Numbered from the stretch's first letter, positions 24,059 to 32,696 are shown. The stretch: 40,074 nucleotides of DNA from Pseudomonadota bacterium (GCA_023389055.1 JAEWFA010000056.1:1-40074); one strand, 5' to 3'. Notes: a model not told the origin generated them from the sequence alone. Translations and numbers: made by a program.

Positions 24059-25189
24059 ATGACGAGCCGCGTGCGTGTATGGATCGCAACCAGTATCGCA
24101 TCGTTGTGGATCGCGGGGTGCGGCACCGAGTTGCCGCTGCCGCCGACGCAGAGCGAGACGGCTGCGAGCGACCAGCAGAGGCAGGCCTTCGTCGAGGCAT
24201 TGATACCGCGCCACGCGGGCACGCCGGTGATCGCGGTGCTGGCGTCGAACGAAGGCACCGAGATGACGGACCTGCTGCTGCCGCACGCGGTGCTCGTGCG
24301 CGCGGCCGTGGCCGACGTGCGGGTGGTCGCGCCGCGCAGCGGTCGGGTCGCGCTGTACCCCGCCATGCAAATCGACGGCGCACAGGACTTTGCCGCGTTC
24401 GATCGTGCGCATCCGTCCGGTGCGGATTACGTCATCGTCCCCGCAATGGGCGACGGCGACGTCCCCCAGGTAATCGCGTGGCTGCGCCAGCAGGTCGACC
24501 GCGGCGCGCGCGTCCTCGCGGTGTGCTCCGGCGCACTCGTGGCCGGCCGAGCCGGCCTGCTCGATGGCCGGCGTTTCGCGGGTCATTGGTACGACCGCGG
24601 CTCCCTGCTCGAGCATCCGGGTGCCACCTACGTTCCGCACCAGCGCTACGTGATCGACCGCGGTGTCGCGACCACCACCGGCATCACGGCGTCGCTGCCG
24701 GCGACGCTCGCGCTGGTCGAGGCGATCGGCGGCCCCGAGAAGGCAAAGGCGATCGCGGCGGAACTGGGCGCGCGCTCGTGGCAGCCGGAACACGACAGCT
24801 CCCGCTTCGGCATCGACATCCGGCGGGGTTGGGAGTACCTGTTGAACAAGGTCGCTTTCTGGCGCAATGAACGCCGGTTCGTCGACGTGCACCACGGAAT
24901 CGACGACGTTGCGCTGGCGCTCGCCGTCGATGCGTGGTCGCGCACCGGTCACGTCGACGTGACAGCCGCCTCGCCGTCGGGAGCAGTGACGCTGCGCAGC
25001 GGGCTCGTGCTCGTCGCGCACGCGCCCGACGACGACGTACCTCGCGTGCCGTTGGCATCCTCGCTCGCGCCGCTGCAGCAGCTGGACCGAACGCTGTGCG
25101 AAGTCGCGGACCGCTTCGGCGAATCGCAACGCGAGTGGGTGATGCTCGAGATGGAATACGCTGGATCGGACGCCGCGTGCGCAGGGTGA
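24059..25189 (+). CDS. DJ-1/PfpI-domain lipoprotein
   Basis: The 376-residue protein starts with a lipoprotein signal (SIASLWIAGC, lipidated C21). Residues 55-235 are a DJ-1/PfpI domain with the conserved Cys156 in LAVCSGALVAGRAGLLDGR. From about residue 278 a second, partial repeat of the fold appears: GIDDVALALAVDAWSRTGHV then VTAASPSGAVTLRSGLVLV parallels EMTDLLLPHAVLVRAAVADV and VVAPRSGRVALYP at the front. It would be membrane-anchored outside the cytoplasm, which is unusual for this family. It is divergent from a regulator carrying the same domain. AGGAG lies about 9 bases before ATG 24059. Confidence 0.85.
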   Translation: MTSRVRVWIATSIASLWIAGCGTELPLPPTQSETAASDQQRQAFVEALIPRHAGTPVIAVLASNEGTEMTDLLLPHAVLVRAAVADVRVVAPRSGRVALYPAMQIDGAQDFAAFDRAHPSGADYVIVPAMGDGDVPQVIAWLRQQVDRGARVLAVCSGALVAGRAGLLDGRRFAGHWYDRGSLLEHPGATYVPHQRYVIDRGVATTTGITASLPATLALVEAIGGPEKAKAIAAELGARSWQPEHDSSRFGIDIRRGWEYLLNKVAFWRNERRFVDVHHGIDDVALALAVDAWSRTGHVDVTAASPSGAVTLRSGLVLVAHAPDDDVPRVPLASSLAPLQQLDRTLCEVADRFGESQREWVMLEMEYAGSDAACAG

Positions 25190-25339
25190 TGGAACGTACC
25201 GGGACGAGCTCTCGTTCCCGAGGCTGCACGGACTGGCCGAACGAACGAATGCGTCGCTCGCAGGAATCGTTGACGCATCGGATCGATGCCGCAAGAATCG
25301 TCGGTGAACGCTTCCCCACGAGCCGACGAGGAGAGTTCG

Positions 25340-26038
25340 ATGCCTACACGATCGAGCATCGCAGGGCTGGCAGCGGCAGGGTTCACGGCGCTCGCAGGCT
25401 GCGCGCAGATGGAGTCGATGACGCGCCAACCATCGGCCCCGCAGGACATGACGTTCTTCGTGACCAGCGTCGGTCCCGGCAACGGCGGCGACCTCGGCGG
25501 ACTCGCAGGCGCCGACCGGCACTGCCAGTCGCTCGCGCAATCGGCAGGCGCCGGCAACCGCAGCTGGCGCGCCTACCTCAGCACGCAGGGCGCCTCGCTG
25601 AGCGACGTGAACTTCGTCAACGCGCGCGACCGCATCGGCTACGGGCCCTGGCGCAACGCCAAAGGCGTCGTGATCGCCCGCAACGTCGACGAGCTGCACT
25701 CGGCGAAGAACAACGTGACCCGCGAAACCGCGCTCGACGAGAAGGGACGGCCGATCAAGGACCGCAGCCAGAAACCGAACGAGCACGACATGCTCACCGG
25801 CTCGCGCCCCGACGGCACCGCGTTCGCGGGTGCCCCGTTCGCCGACATGACCTGCGGCAACTGGACGAAGAGCGGCACCGACGGATCGGCGATGCTCGGA
25901 CACTTCGATCGCGCGGGTCCCAGCGACAGCGCGTGGGCCACCTCGTGGAACTCGTCGCATCCGTCGCGCGGCTGCGATCCGCAGGGGCTGCGCAGCACCG
26001 GAGGAAACGGATTGTTCTACTGCTTCGCGGCGCAGTAG
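25340..26038 (+). CDS. Putative lipoprotein with lectin/endostatin-like domain
   Basis: The 232-residue protein has a lipoprotein signal (AAAGFTALAGC, lipidated Cys21) and then one domain that begins MTFFVTSVGPGNGGDLGGLA followed by GADRHCQSLA, and has four Cys in its body (RHC, MTC, RGC, FYC), likely in two disulfides. The opening resembles small exported proteins related to collagen XVIII endostatin / C-type-lectin-like folds seen in proteobacteria (WRAYLSTQG). It probably sits on the outer face of a membrane. Function unknown. GAGGAGAG before ATG 25340 supports this start. Confidence 0.75.
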   Translation: MPTRSSIAGLAAAGFTALAGCAQMESMTRQPSAPQDMTFFVTSVGPGNGGDLGGLAGADRHCQSLAQSAGAGNRSWRAYLSTQGASLSDVNFVNARDRIGYGPWRNAKGVVIARNVDELHSAKNNVTRETALDEKGRPIKDRSQKPNEHDMLTGSRPDGTAFAGAPFADMTCGNWTKSGTDGSAMLGHFDRAGPSDSAWATSWNSSHPSRGCDPQGLRSTGGNGLFYCFAAQ

Positions 26039-26352
26039 GTTGCGGCCACCTTGCTCGAGGTCGACGGGTCGCGCGATGCGATGACCACGACGCTCGAGCG
26101 CGGCCGCCCGGGCATCGTCTACTGTGCCGTGATCGTCACCTGCCAGCGCATCCTCGACCTGCAGCGCTGCAGGGAGTGCGTGGCTCCGAGCCGGAGCCGT
26201 TCTGGGAGGGTTGGAAACAGCTGCGGACAGACTACGAGAAGCGACTGTCCGAGTGAAGGGATCGGCTCGGCCATCTCGCATGTGACGCTCGCAAGATCAG
26301 GCGCCTCTACGGGGAGCGACGCGAAGCGCAGCTCCCCGCGCGGCGCCCGGAC
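26039..26352. other. 314-base region without an intact gene
   Basis: It holds a possible frameshifted coding relic on the plus strand (about 26051-26256) and a strong hairpin (26310-26338). Nothing else recognisable was seen. Confidence 0.6.
26310..26338. terminator. Strong hairpin 3' of the 26353 gene
   Basis: CGGGGAGC (26310-26317) pairs with GCTCCCCG (26331-26338); the loop itself can form a CGC/GCG mini-stem around GAA. It lies 15 bases after the stop of the minus-strand gene and in the gap after the plus-strand lipoprotein. There is no T run, so termination may need Rho. Confidence 0.5.
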
Positions 26353-26667
26353 TCACGGAGTCGCGCAGTTGCAAAGTTCGAGGAATTCCTTGTTCACGAA
26401 CCCGATCGCCGCGAGGATCGCAAGGAACTTGCCGGCGGTGAGCACGGCGGCAATCTGCGCGAAAGCCGCGACTGCACCGAGGGCAACGGTGGTCGCCTGC
26501 GTCCACCGACGCCGCAGGAAGTCGTGCAACTCCCGCATGACCGCACCCGGAAACGAATTCGCCAGCTTGCGGCACAGGTCGAACTCAGCGGCCGAACAGA
26601 TCCAGTGTTTCAGGTCTACCCCGGCCTGTGTCGCGGCGGCCATCAACCGTTGCAGCACTTCACGCAC
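26353..26667 (-). CDS. Hypothetical small protein with one membrane helix
   Basis: The 104-residue protein is not recognised. The N-terminal half is polar and helical (MREVLQRLMAAATQAGVDLK; EFDLCRKLANSFPGAVM). A hydrophobic segment follows a basic block (RRRWTQ): TTVALGAVAAFAQIAAVLTA, then LAILAAIGFVN. It could insert as one helix or a hairpin. The start is GTG at 26667 with a distant GAAGG; shorter starts are possible. It lies downstream of no obvious partner. Confidence 0.55.
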   Translation of the reverse strand: MREVLQRLMAAATQAGVDLKHWICSAAEFDLCRKLANSFPGAVMRELHDFLRRRWTQATTVALGAVAAFAQIAAVLTAGKFLAILAAIGFVNKEFLELCNCATP

Positions 26668-26762
26668 GGACGATCGCCTTCACACGAATGAATCGCGAGC
26701 GATGATACGCGGCCGACGAACGACCGGTGGCCGCCGCATGCGGCGGCGGCCAGCCCGGCGGG

Positions 26763-27866
26763 TCACTGCACGGACGCAGACGACGGGCACTGGCGGGCCG
26801 AAATCCCCTTGGCCGCACAAGCGGCCAATCGCGCCCGGTTCCTGGCTTCCAACTCCTTGATGCGCTTCGCGGCTTCGGCCTTGCGGGTTGCTGCCTGCGC
26901 ATCGGATTCGGCCTGCAGTTCCGCCTTGCGCCGTTTCATCGCGGCATCCTGCGCATCCGCGTCGCGCTTTCGCTGCGCCATCTCCTCACGGAACTTCCGG
27001 TCGCGCTCGCCGTCATCGACGGTGATGTACCCGGCGTTCCGCTCGCGAGCTTTCTGCGCCGACTGCTGATGTTCGTTCGCTTCGGCCTCGCGCTTCTCCA
27101 GGGCAAGCCGCCGACTCGACGCACGCATCTGCGCATCTTTCGCTTCCATGATCTGCGACTGCCTTTGCGCTTCACGCAGTTGCCGAGCCTCGTTCTCGGC
27201 CCGGATTTCCACGCTGGCCTGGCCGAGTCCTTGCGAGACGGCGTTCCAGAACTCGCTTCTGCTGCGCGACTTCGCCCGCGCCTCCGCATCGCGACGCACG
27301 CGCGCCTCGGCGATCGTGGATCGATACTCGTCTCCGGACACCTCGCGAAGCGAGATCGCCAGTTTTCCGGAATCGGAGCTGCGATCGAGCGCACCGTTCT
27401 CGTCGAGCGTCACGCGCGACGGAGGCTCGAGCCCGAGGAGCGCCGAAGGCCACTGCACCGACCCGTCCGGCAGGACCGTGAGCTCGCGAATGTGCGCGGT
27501 ATAAGTCTCGAGCATGTTGAAGACATCGAGCTTCCCGCTCTCCGGGTTGTACTGGAACGCCAGGCGCACCGCCGACGGCAATTCGGCCTTCTCCTCCAGC
27601 ACCACGCCCGGAATGGCCCAGCGATAGGAATACGCTGCAGGCCGCCCATCGGGCATCGTTCCGACGAAGGACCTGTCGGCGACCTTCGCATAGACACCGA
27701 ACCGGGCAGCCTGTATTTCGGGATCGGCGGTCTGCAACGCCTGGAAGGAAGCCTTGATCGCATCGGATTGCTTGTAGAGCTGGGGGCCGCTCGCACAGCC
27801 CGCGAGAAAGATGAGCAGGATCGACAAGGGCAGACTGGAGAGGAATCTCGGCAGCGGAAAGGTCAC
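26763..27866 (-). CDS. Lipoprotein with long Arg/Glu/Ala-rich coiled coil
   Basis: The 367-residue protein begins with a lipoprotein signal (LSILLIFLAGCASG, lipidated C24). Residues 25-190 form a mixed domain (YAKVADRSFVGTMPDGRPAA; VVLEEKAELPSAVRLAFQYN; LTVLPDGSVQWPSALLGLEP). From about residue 185 to 345 it is almost continuous heptad-like helix rich in Arg, Glu, Ala and Gln (AEARVRRDAEARAKSRSRSE; EEMAQRKRDADAQDAAMKRR). It ends with two Cys in LAACAAKGISARQC. It may span periplasmic space as a structural or scaffold protein; family unknown. Start GTG 27866 lacks a clear ribosome site. Confidence 0.75.
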   Translation of the reverse strand: MTFPLPRFLSSLPLSILLIFLAGCASGPQLYKQSDAIKASFQALQTADPEIQAARFGVYAKVADRSFVGTMPDGRPAAYSYRWAIPGVVLEEKAELPSAVRLAFQYNPESGKLDVFNMLETYTAHIRELTVLPDGSVQWPSALLGLEPPSRVTLDENGALDRSSDSGKLAISLREVSGDEYRSTIAEARVRRDAEARAKSRSRSEFWNAVSQGLGQASVEIRAENEARQLREAQRQSQIMEAKDAQMRASSRRLALEKREAEANEHQQSAQKARERNAGYITVDDGERDRKFREEMAQRKRDADAQDAAMKRRKAELQAESDAQAATRKAEAAKRIKELEARNRARLAACAAKGISARQCPSSASVQ

Positions 27867-28018
27867 GTCGTCGTTCGTTCGAAAGGAAAGCGCCGATGAT
27901 CGCCAGTTCGGGCGCGTGAGACGCACGCTCGCGCGCCCGGTGGTCGGGGCGGCCGATGCGCGGCGGCGGCATTCGAGCCATGCGCCCGCGCCTGCCGTGC
28001 CCTCGAGCCGTGCCCTTG

Positions 28019-28522
28019 CTACAGCATCCCGGGATTGAGCTGCCAAACGTAAAAGGTCAGCGCCGAGGCGAATGTGACCCAGGCCAGATAGGGGAGCAAC
28101 AACGCCGCAGCAAGGGTGCTCGCCCGCGCGAACAGAACGACATTCGCGACGATCATGCACCACAGAAGCAGGACCTCCGCGAAAGCGAGGCCGCCCTGGT
28201 GCCAGACGAAGAACAGCCAGCTCCACAAGGCATTGACGGCGAGTTGCGCAACGAACAGCCCCAAGGCCGTGCGCGCGCCAACGAAACCCCGTGCCCGCCA
28301 AACCCACCATGCCGAGACGGCCATCAGCGCGTACAGGACGGACCAGACGGGACCGAAAATCCAGCCCGGCGGCGCCCAGGAGGGGCGCGCGAGCCGGCCG
28401 TAGAACGCGCCGGCGTCGCCCGAAGCAAGAGCCCCGATGCCCGCCGCAGCGAAGGTCAGCAACAGCCAACCGGCAAGGCCGAGGACTTGACGCGATACCG
28501 AAAGGGGCGGTGATCGATCCAC
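28019..28522 (-). CDS. tspO: TspO/MBR-family tryptophan-rich sensory protein
   Basis: The 167-residue protein is a five-helix membrane protein related to the mitochondrial benzodiazepine receptor. Family marks are RPSWAPPGWIFGPVWSVLYA (loop 1 and start of helix 2), Trp-rich AWWVWRARG, the Asn/Trp motif AQLAVNALWSWLFFVWHQGG, and the C-terminal WVTFASALTFYVWQLNPGML. TspO proteins bind porphyrins and affect tetrapyrrole or oxidative-stress responses. GTG 28522 preceded by GAGG is preferred; an upstream in-frame codon at 28582 would add 20 basic residues. Confidence 0.92.
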   Translation of the reverse strand: MDRSPPLSVSRQVLGLAGWLLLTFAAAGIGALASGDAGAFYGRLARPSWAPPGWIFGPVWSVLYALMAVSAWWVWRARGFVGARTALGLFVAQLAVNALWSWLFFVWHQGGLAFAEVLLLWCMIVANVVLFARASTLAAALLLPYLAWVTFASALTFYVWQLNPGML

Positions 28523-28659
28523 GATTGCCTCGCGACGGTAGAGGTGGCTTTTCAGGCAGAAACGAAGACGAGCATCGCGCATCGCGCGCTTGCCGTCGAC
28601 CGACCTTCAGCTTCGACGTACGGTACGGTGAGCGCACCGACCGCGAAGGAGGAAACACC

Positions 28660-29649
28660 GTGCACGAAAGACGCAAGCTCGGCTCGCAAGGCCTCGAAGT
28701 ATCGGCGATCGGACTCGGCTGCATGGGAATGACCCACGCGTACGGCGTCGGCGACGAGGCCGAATCGATCGCGACGATTCACCGCGCGATCGAGCTCGGC
28801 TGCACGTTCTTCGACACCGCCGAGTTCTACGGGCCGTTCACCAACGAGGAGCTGCTCGGTCGCGCGCTGCGCGGCCGGCGCGACGATGTCGTCATCGCGA
28901 CGAAATTCGGCTTCACGATCGGCACGCCGCAGCAGGGCGTGGACAGTCGTCCCGAACACATCCGCGAGGTCGTCGACGCATCACTCGCACGCCTGCAGAC
29001 CGATCGCATCGACCTCCTCTACCAGCATCGCGTCGACCCGAAGGTTCCGATCGAGGACGTCGCAGGCACGGTCGGCGATCTCGTACGCGCGGGCAAGGTG
29101 CGCTACTTCGGGTTGTCCGAAGCCGGCGTCGAGACGATCCGACGCGCGCACGCCGTGCATCCGGTCACGGCGCTGCAGAGCGAATACTCGTTGTGGGAGC
29201 GCGGCATCGAAGCGCACGTCCTGCCGGCGCTTCGCGAACACGGAATCGGCCTCGTGCCTTTCAGCCCGCTCGGCCGCGGATTTCTTACCGGCGCCGCGCA
29301 GCCGGCCGATGCGTATCCCGAGGGCGATTTCCGCCGCCGCGGCGACCCGCGCGTTCAGGGCGAGCACTTCGACGCCAACCTTCGCGCCACCGGGTTCCTT
29401 CGCGAGCTCGCGCGTCGCAAGGCCATCACGCCCGCGCAGCTCGCGCTCGCGTGGCTGCTGCACAAGGGACCCGACATCGTCCCGATTCCCGGCACGAAAC
29501 GGCGCAAGTACCTGGAAGAGAACCTTCGCGCCGCGGACGTGACGCTCGACGCCGACGAAATGCATGCCCTGGATGCAGCGCTGCCACCCGGCGCGACGAG
29601 CGGCGAGCGCTACGGGAAAGCGGGTTTGGCGCTGCTCGAGAAACGTTGA
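28660..29649 (+). CDS. Aldo/keto reductase
   Basis: The 329-residue protein is an NADPH-dependent oxidoreductase with a TIM barrel. The catalytic tetrad can be read: Asp and Tyr in FFDTAEFYGPF, Lys in IATKFGF, and His in LLYQHRVDP. The phosphate-binding C-terminal motif is PIPGTKRRKYLEENL. The family includes pyridoxal reductases and YajO/YghZ-like enzymes that reduce small aldehydes and ketones. The start is GTG 28660 after a near-perfect GGAGG (28648-28652). It converges with the haloalkane dehalogenase gene. Confidence 0.93.
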   Translation: MHERRKLGSQGLEVSAIGLGCMGMTHAYGVGDEAESIATIHRAIELGCTFFDTAEFYGPFTNEELLGRALRGRRDDVVIATKFGFTIGTPQQGVDSRPEHIREVVDASLARLQTDRIDLLYQHRVDPKVPIEDVAGTVGDLVRAGKVRYFGLSEAGVETIRRAHAVHPVTALQSEYSLWERGIEAHVLPALREHGIGLVPFSPLGRGFLTGAAQPADAYPEGDFRRRGDPRVQGEHFDANLRATGFLRELARRKAITPAQLALAWLLHKGPDIVPIPGTKRRKYLEENLRAADVTLDADEMHALDAALPPGATSGERYGKAGLALLEKR

Positions 29650-29717
29650 GGCGCGCGTGGGCTCACGGCGCCATCGAGGGCCGCAACGCTACGCGCTCCA
29701 CTGCCGCCGATGTACGG

Positions 29718-30620
29718 CTAGGCCGCCACGCTCATCTGCCGCGAGTGCTCGTGCTCTGCCACCCATGTTGCAACGGACTCGCCGATCGCTCGCGGATGGT
29801 CTTCCTGCAGGTAGTGCGCACCGGCGCCGAGTTCCACGACACGGCAATCGTGCAGTCCGCTCGCAAACGTCCGTGCGAATTCGGGCGAGACGAGCGCCCC
29901 GGGGCTTCCGACGAAAAGGAGCTTCGGGTAGCTCGAGGCCCGTAGCGCGGCGTGTGCCCGCGTGAGATGGGCATGCACGTCGGCCGGTTCTCCCGCGATC
30001 GGCAACTCGTTCGGGAGGCGCCAGATCGGGCGGCGCGACTCCGCCGAGGGAAACGGACTGCGATAGACCTCCATCTCTTCTTTCGTCAGTCCCCGAACGA
30101 CGGAACCCGGCAACACGCCCTCGACGAAAGCGTTCTCCTCGAGGATCAACCTCTCCCCTTCCCCGGGCGTGCGGAACTTGCGAAACAACTCGCGCGCGGC
30201 CTCCTTCTGGTGGAAGTGGTCCCACGACGGCATGGGACGGATGAACTCCATGAAGGCGAGCCCGCGGACGAACTCGGGACGTCTCGCCGCCAGGTGAAAC
30301 GCCAGCGCGGTGCCCCAGTCCTGCGCGACGAGCCAGGCCGACGTCACGCCCGCAGCCGCGATGAATCCATCGAGGTAGCGAACGTGATCTTCGAAGCGAT
30401 AGGCAATGTCCGGCTTGCCCGACTGGCCGAAGCCGATCAGGTCGGGAGCGATGCAGTGCGCGATGCCGGCGACAGGGGGAATGATGTTTCGCCAGATGAA
30501 CGAAGAAGTGGGATTGCCGTGGAGAAACATCACGACCGGCGCGCCCGGCTTTCGAGTCTCCCGATACGCCATCGTCGAATCGAGCACGGGCAGTTGGGGA
30601 AGAGTGATGTCGAAGTCCAT
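29718..30620 (-). CDS. Haloalkane dehalogenase (subfamily II, DhaA-like)
   Basis: The 300-residue alpha/beta hydrolase has all the dehalogenase residues of the DhaA/LinB group: nucleophile Asp101 and halide-binding Trp102 in VAQDWGTALAFH, acid Glu125 in FMEFIRP, base His269 in GAGAHYLQEDHP, and second halide ligand Asn36 in LHGNPTSSFIW. Long stretches such as RCIAPDLIG-type (HCIAPDLIGFGQSGKPD) and LPNELPIAGEPA match remembered Rhodococcus DhaA closely. It should hydrolyse terminal haloalkanes to alcohols; natural substrate unknown. AGGA precedes ATG 30620. It is divergent from a MocR regulator. Confidence 0.93.
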   Translation of the reverse strand: MDFDITLPQLPVLDSTMAYRETRKPGAPVVMFLHGNPTSSFIWRNIIPPVAGIAHCIAPDLIGFGQSGKPDIAYRFEDHVRYLDGFIAAAGVTSAWLVAQDWGTALAFHLAARRPEFVRGLAFMEFIRPMPSWDHFHQKEAARELFRKFRTPGEGERLILEENAFVEGVLPGSVVRGLTKEEMEVYRSPFPSAESRRPIWRLPNELPIAGEPADVHAHLTRAHAALRASSYPKLLFVGSPGALVSPEFARTFASGLHDCRVVELGAGAHYLQEDHPRAIGESVATWVAEHEHSRQMSVAA

Positions 30621-30822
30621 CGATCGTTCCTCTCGAAGGTTGGAGATCCGGTTCGAGCGCTTTCGCGTGCACTCGACCGCAACGGCTGAAACGCCTATCG
30701 GGGGGAATGCGGGCACCGGATCTTTCATCCGGGCATCCGTGCCCTCGATTGCAGGGTTCACCGTCGGCACCAATGCTAGGATCGGCACTGGTCTTGCAAA
30801 AGATCCGGATTCGAGAAACTCG
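30621..30822. promoter_or_regulatory. Divergent regulatory region, dehalogenase / MocR
   Basis: This 202-base gap should hold promoters for both genes. A direct repeat TCGGCAC occurs at 30764-30770 and 30782-30788, 18 bases apart, close to the MocR start; MocR regulators typically bind direct repeats at such sites. No convincing -35/-10 pair was fixed by eye. Confidence 0.4.
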
Positions 30823-32271
30823 ATGGAACCGGTTCTGTCCCTGAGCATCAGCGTTCCCCCTCGCGGTTCGCGCGCACGGCTGCGAACACTGCATGCCCAA
30901 CTTCGCGATGGCATCGTGCAAGGCCGACTCCACGCCGGCCTCCTGCTTCCATCGACACGGGTGCTGGCCCACGAGTACGGGGTGTCGCGCAATACCGCAG
31001 TCGCTGCCTACGACCTGCTCGCCGCCGAGGGCTACGTCGTCACCCGTCCCGGAGGCGGGACGTTCGTGGCGGCGGTTGCTCCGCGTCGCTCCGAGCGCTC
31101 TCGCCGCAGCACGGCCGAGGCGGACGATGCGCGACTGAACCGCTACTGGCGTTACCGAAGCGCCATGACGCCGCCCGCGCAACTTCCCGGCATCGCGTTC
31201 GACTTCGCGCTCGGCCTGCCCGACAAGGGAATGTTTCCCTTCGACATCTGGCGCAGGCTTTCCGCGCGTTCGCTGCGAACGCTCTCGAGGACCCCGGCTG
31301 CCTACGCCGAAGCGCAGGGACGTGCGTCGCTTCGCGAGGCAGCGTCTGCGCACGCCTCGTACGCCCGCGCAGTGTCGTGTGCCGCCGATGACCTGGTGAT
31401 CACTTCCGGTGCACAACAGGCGTTCGACCTGCTGGCCCGCATCCTGGTGACGCCCGGCAAGACGGTCGTCGCGGTGGAGGACCCCGGGTATCCGCCGTTA
31501 CGGCGGGCCTTCGAGGCGGCGGGAGCGCGGATCGCCGCCGTCGCGGTAGACGCCGAGGGGATGCGGATCGACCGGATCCCCCGCGGCGCGAAGATCGTCT
31601 GCGTTACCCCGTCGCACCAGTTTCCATTGGGCATGCCCTTGTCGATGGAGCGACGCAAGGCGTTGCTGGAGCTGGCCAGGCGGCGCCAGGCGGTCATCGT
31701 CGAGGACGACTACGACGGCGAGTACCGTTTCGGAGGGCGACCGCTCGACGCACTGCAGACGCTGGATCGCGAGCAATGCGTCTTCTACGTGGGAACGTTC
31801 TCCAAGAGCCTGTTCCCGGCGCTGCGCCTCGGATACGTCGTCGCGCCGCCGTGGGCGCGCAACGCACTCATCGCCGCCAAGCAGGCCGCGGACTGGCATT
31901 GCGCGGTCTTGGCCCAGGACACGCTCGCCGCATTCATCGCCGCAGGCCATCTCGCGCGCCACGTCCGCAAGATGAGGCGCATCTACGGAGAGAGGCGCGA
32001 TGCGCTGTTGGAGGCGCTGGCGAGGCACTTCGACGGGCTACTGGACGTCCTGGCGTCCGACACCGGGCTTCACATCGCCTGCACGTCGAAGAGCGCGGGC
32101 CGGATCCGCGCACTGCTGGCTCGGGCGCGCGAAAACGGCATCCGGCTTCAGTCGATCGAGGACTTCACGATGGGCCCATCGCATCGCCACGGCATCGTTT
32201 TCGGACTCGGGCGCATGTCGAGCGAGGAGATCGACAGAGGTATACGAAAACTCGCTTCGCTCGCGCGGTAG
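30823..32271 (+). CDS. MocR-family regulator (GntR helix-turn-helix plus aminotransferase domain)
   Basis: The 482-residue protein joins an N-terminal winged-helix GntR domain (residues about 12-75: LRDGIVQGRLHAGLLLPSTR; YGVSRNTAVAAYDLLAAEGY) to a class I aminotransferase-like domain. The PLP lysine is in YVGTFSKSLFPALRLGYV, and the PLP-contacting VEDDYDGEYRF is present. MocR proteins usually control a divergent neighbour in response to PLP or an amino compound; here that neighbour is the dehalogenase gene. Length is standard for the family. Confidence 0.93.
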   Translation: MEPVLSLSISVPPRGSRARLRTLHAQLRDGIVQGRLHAGLLLPSTRVLAHEYGVSRNTAVAAYDLLAAEGYVVTRPGGGTFVAAVAPRRSERSRRSTAEADDARLNRYWRYRSAMTPPAQLPGIAFDFALGLPDKGMFPFDIWRRLSARSLRTLSRTPAAYAEAQGRASLREAASAHASYARAVSCAADDLVITSGAQQAFDLLARILVTPGKTVVAVEDPGYPPLRRAFEAAGARIAAVAVDAEGMRIDRIPRGAKIVCVTPSHQFPLGMPLSMERRKALLELARRRQAVIVEDDYDGEYRFGGRPLDALQTLDREQCVFYVGTFSKSLFPALRLGYVVAPPWARNALIAAKQAADWHCAVLAQDTLAAFIAAGHLARHVRKMRRIYGERRDALLEALARHFDGLLDVLASDTGLHIACTSKSAGRIRALLARARENGIRLQSIEDFTMGPSHRHGIVFGLGRMSSEEIDRGIRKLASLAR

Positions 32272-32315
32272 GCTCGAACGGCACCCGGCTCGCGCGAACG
32301 CTCCCTGCCTGGGTC

Positions 32316-32696
32316 TTACACGTGGATCTGCCGGCCACCCGCGAACGCCCAGTTTTCCCAGGTCGTCTCCTTGAAGACCACCATCGCGTTCTCCGGGTCG
32401 TGTCCCGCAGCGGCCAGACCGCTCATCATGTTCGCGAGGAACTGCTTCTTCACCTTGACGCTTCGACCCGCGGACAAGACGATCTCGATGAGGACGAAGT
32501 CATCGGTGCGTTTCCCTTGAACGTCCGGATAGGCGGGGTCGAAGCGGAAGTCCTCGGACGACAGCTCCAGCACTCGTTGGAAACGGTCGGACTCCGGGAC
32601 GCCGATGCTGACGAGAGAAGCATGCACCGCCTGAAGCACCGACTCCTTGAAGGCGGCTGATTTCGGTCGAAGGACAGTGAGCGTGACGAGAGGCAT
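32316..32696 (-). CDS. Tautomerase-family protein
   Basis: The 126-residue protein begins MPLVTLTVL, so removal of Met would expose the catalytic Pro1 of the 4-oxalocrotonate tautomerase superfamily. The body contains DDFVLIEIVLSAGRSVKVKK and the C-terminal FKETTWENWAFAGGRQIHV. It is about twice the size of 4-OT, fitting fused-subunit (tautomerase-2 or MIF-length) members. Substrate unknown. It lies 32 bases downstream of a glutathione transferase gene on the same strand and could share its transcript. Confidence 0.88.
   Translation of the reverse strand: MPLVTLTVLRPKSAAFKESVLQAVHASLVSIGVPESDRFQRVLELSSEDFRFDPAYPDVQGKRTDDFVLIEIVLSAGRSVKVKKQFLANMMSGLAAAGHDPENAMVVFKETTWENWAFAGGRQIHV

Noticed and set aside
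25194..25220. Imperfect hairpin CGGGACGAG / CTCGTTCCCG after the DJ-1 lipoprotein gene
   Set aside because: One bulge, a 2-base loop and no T run; too weak to call a terminator.
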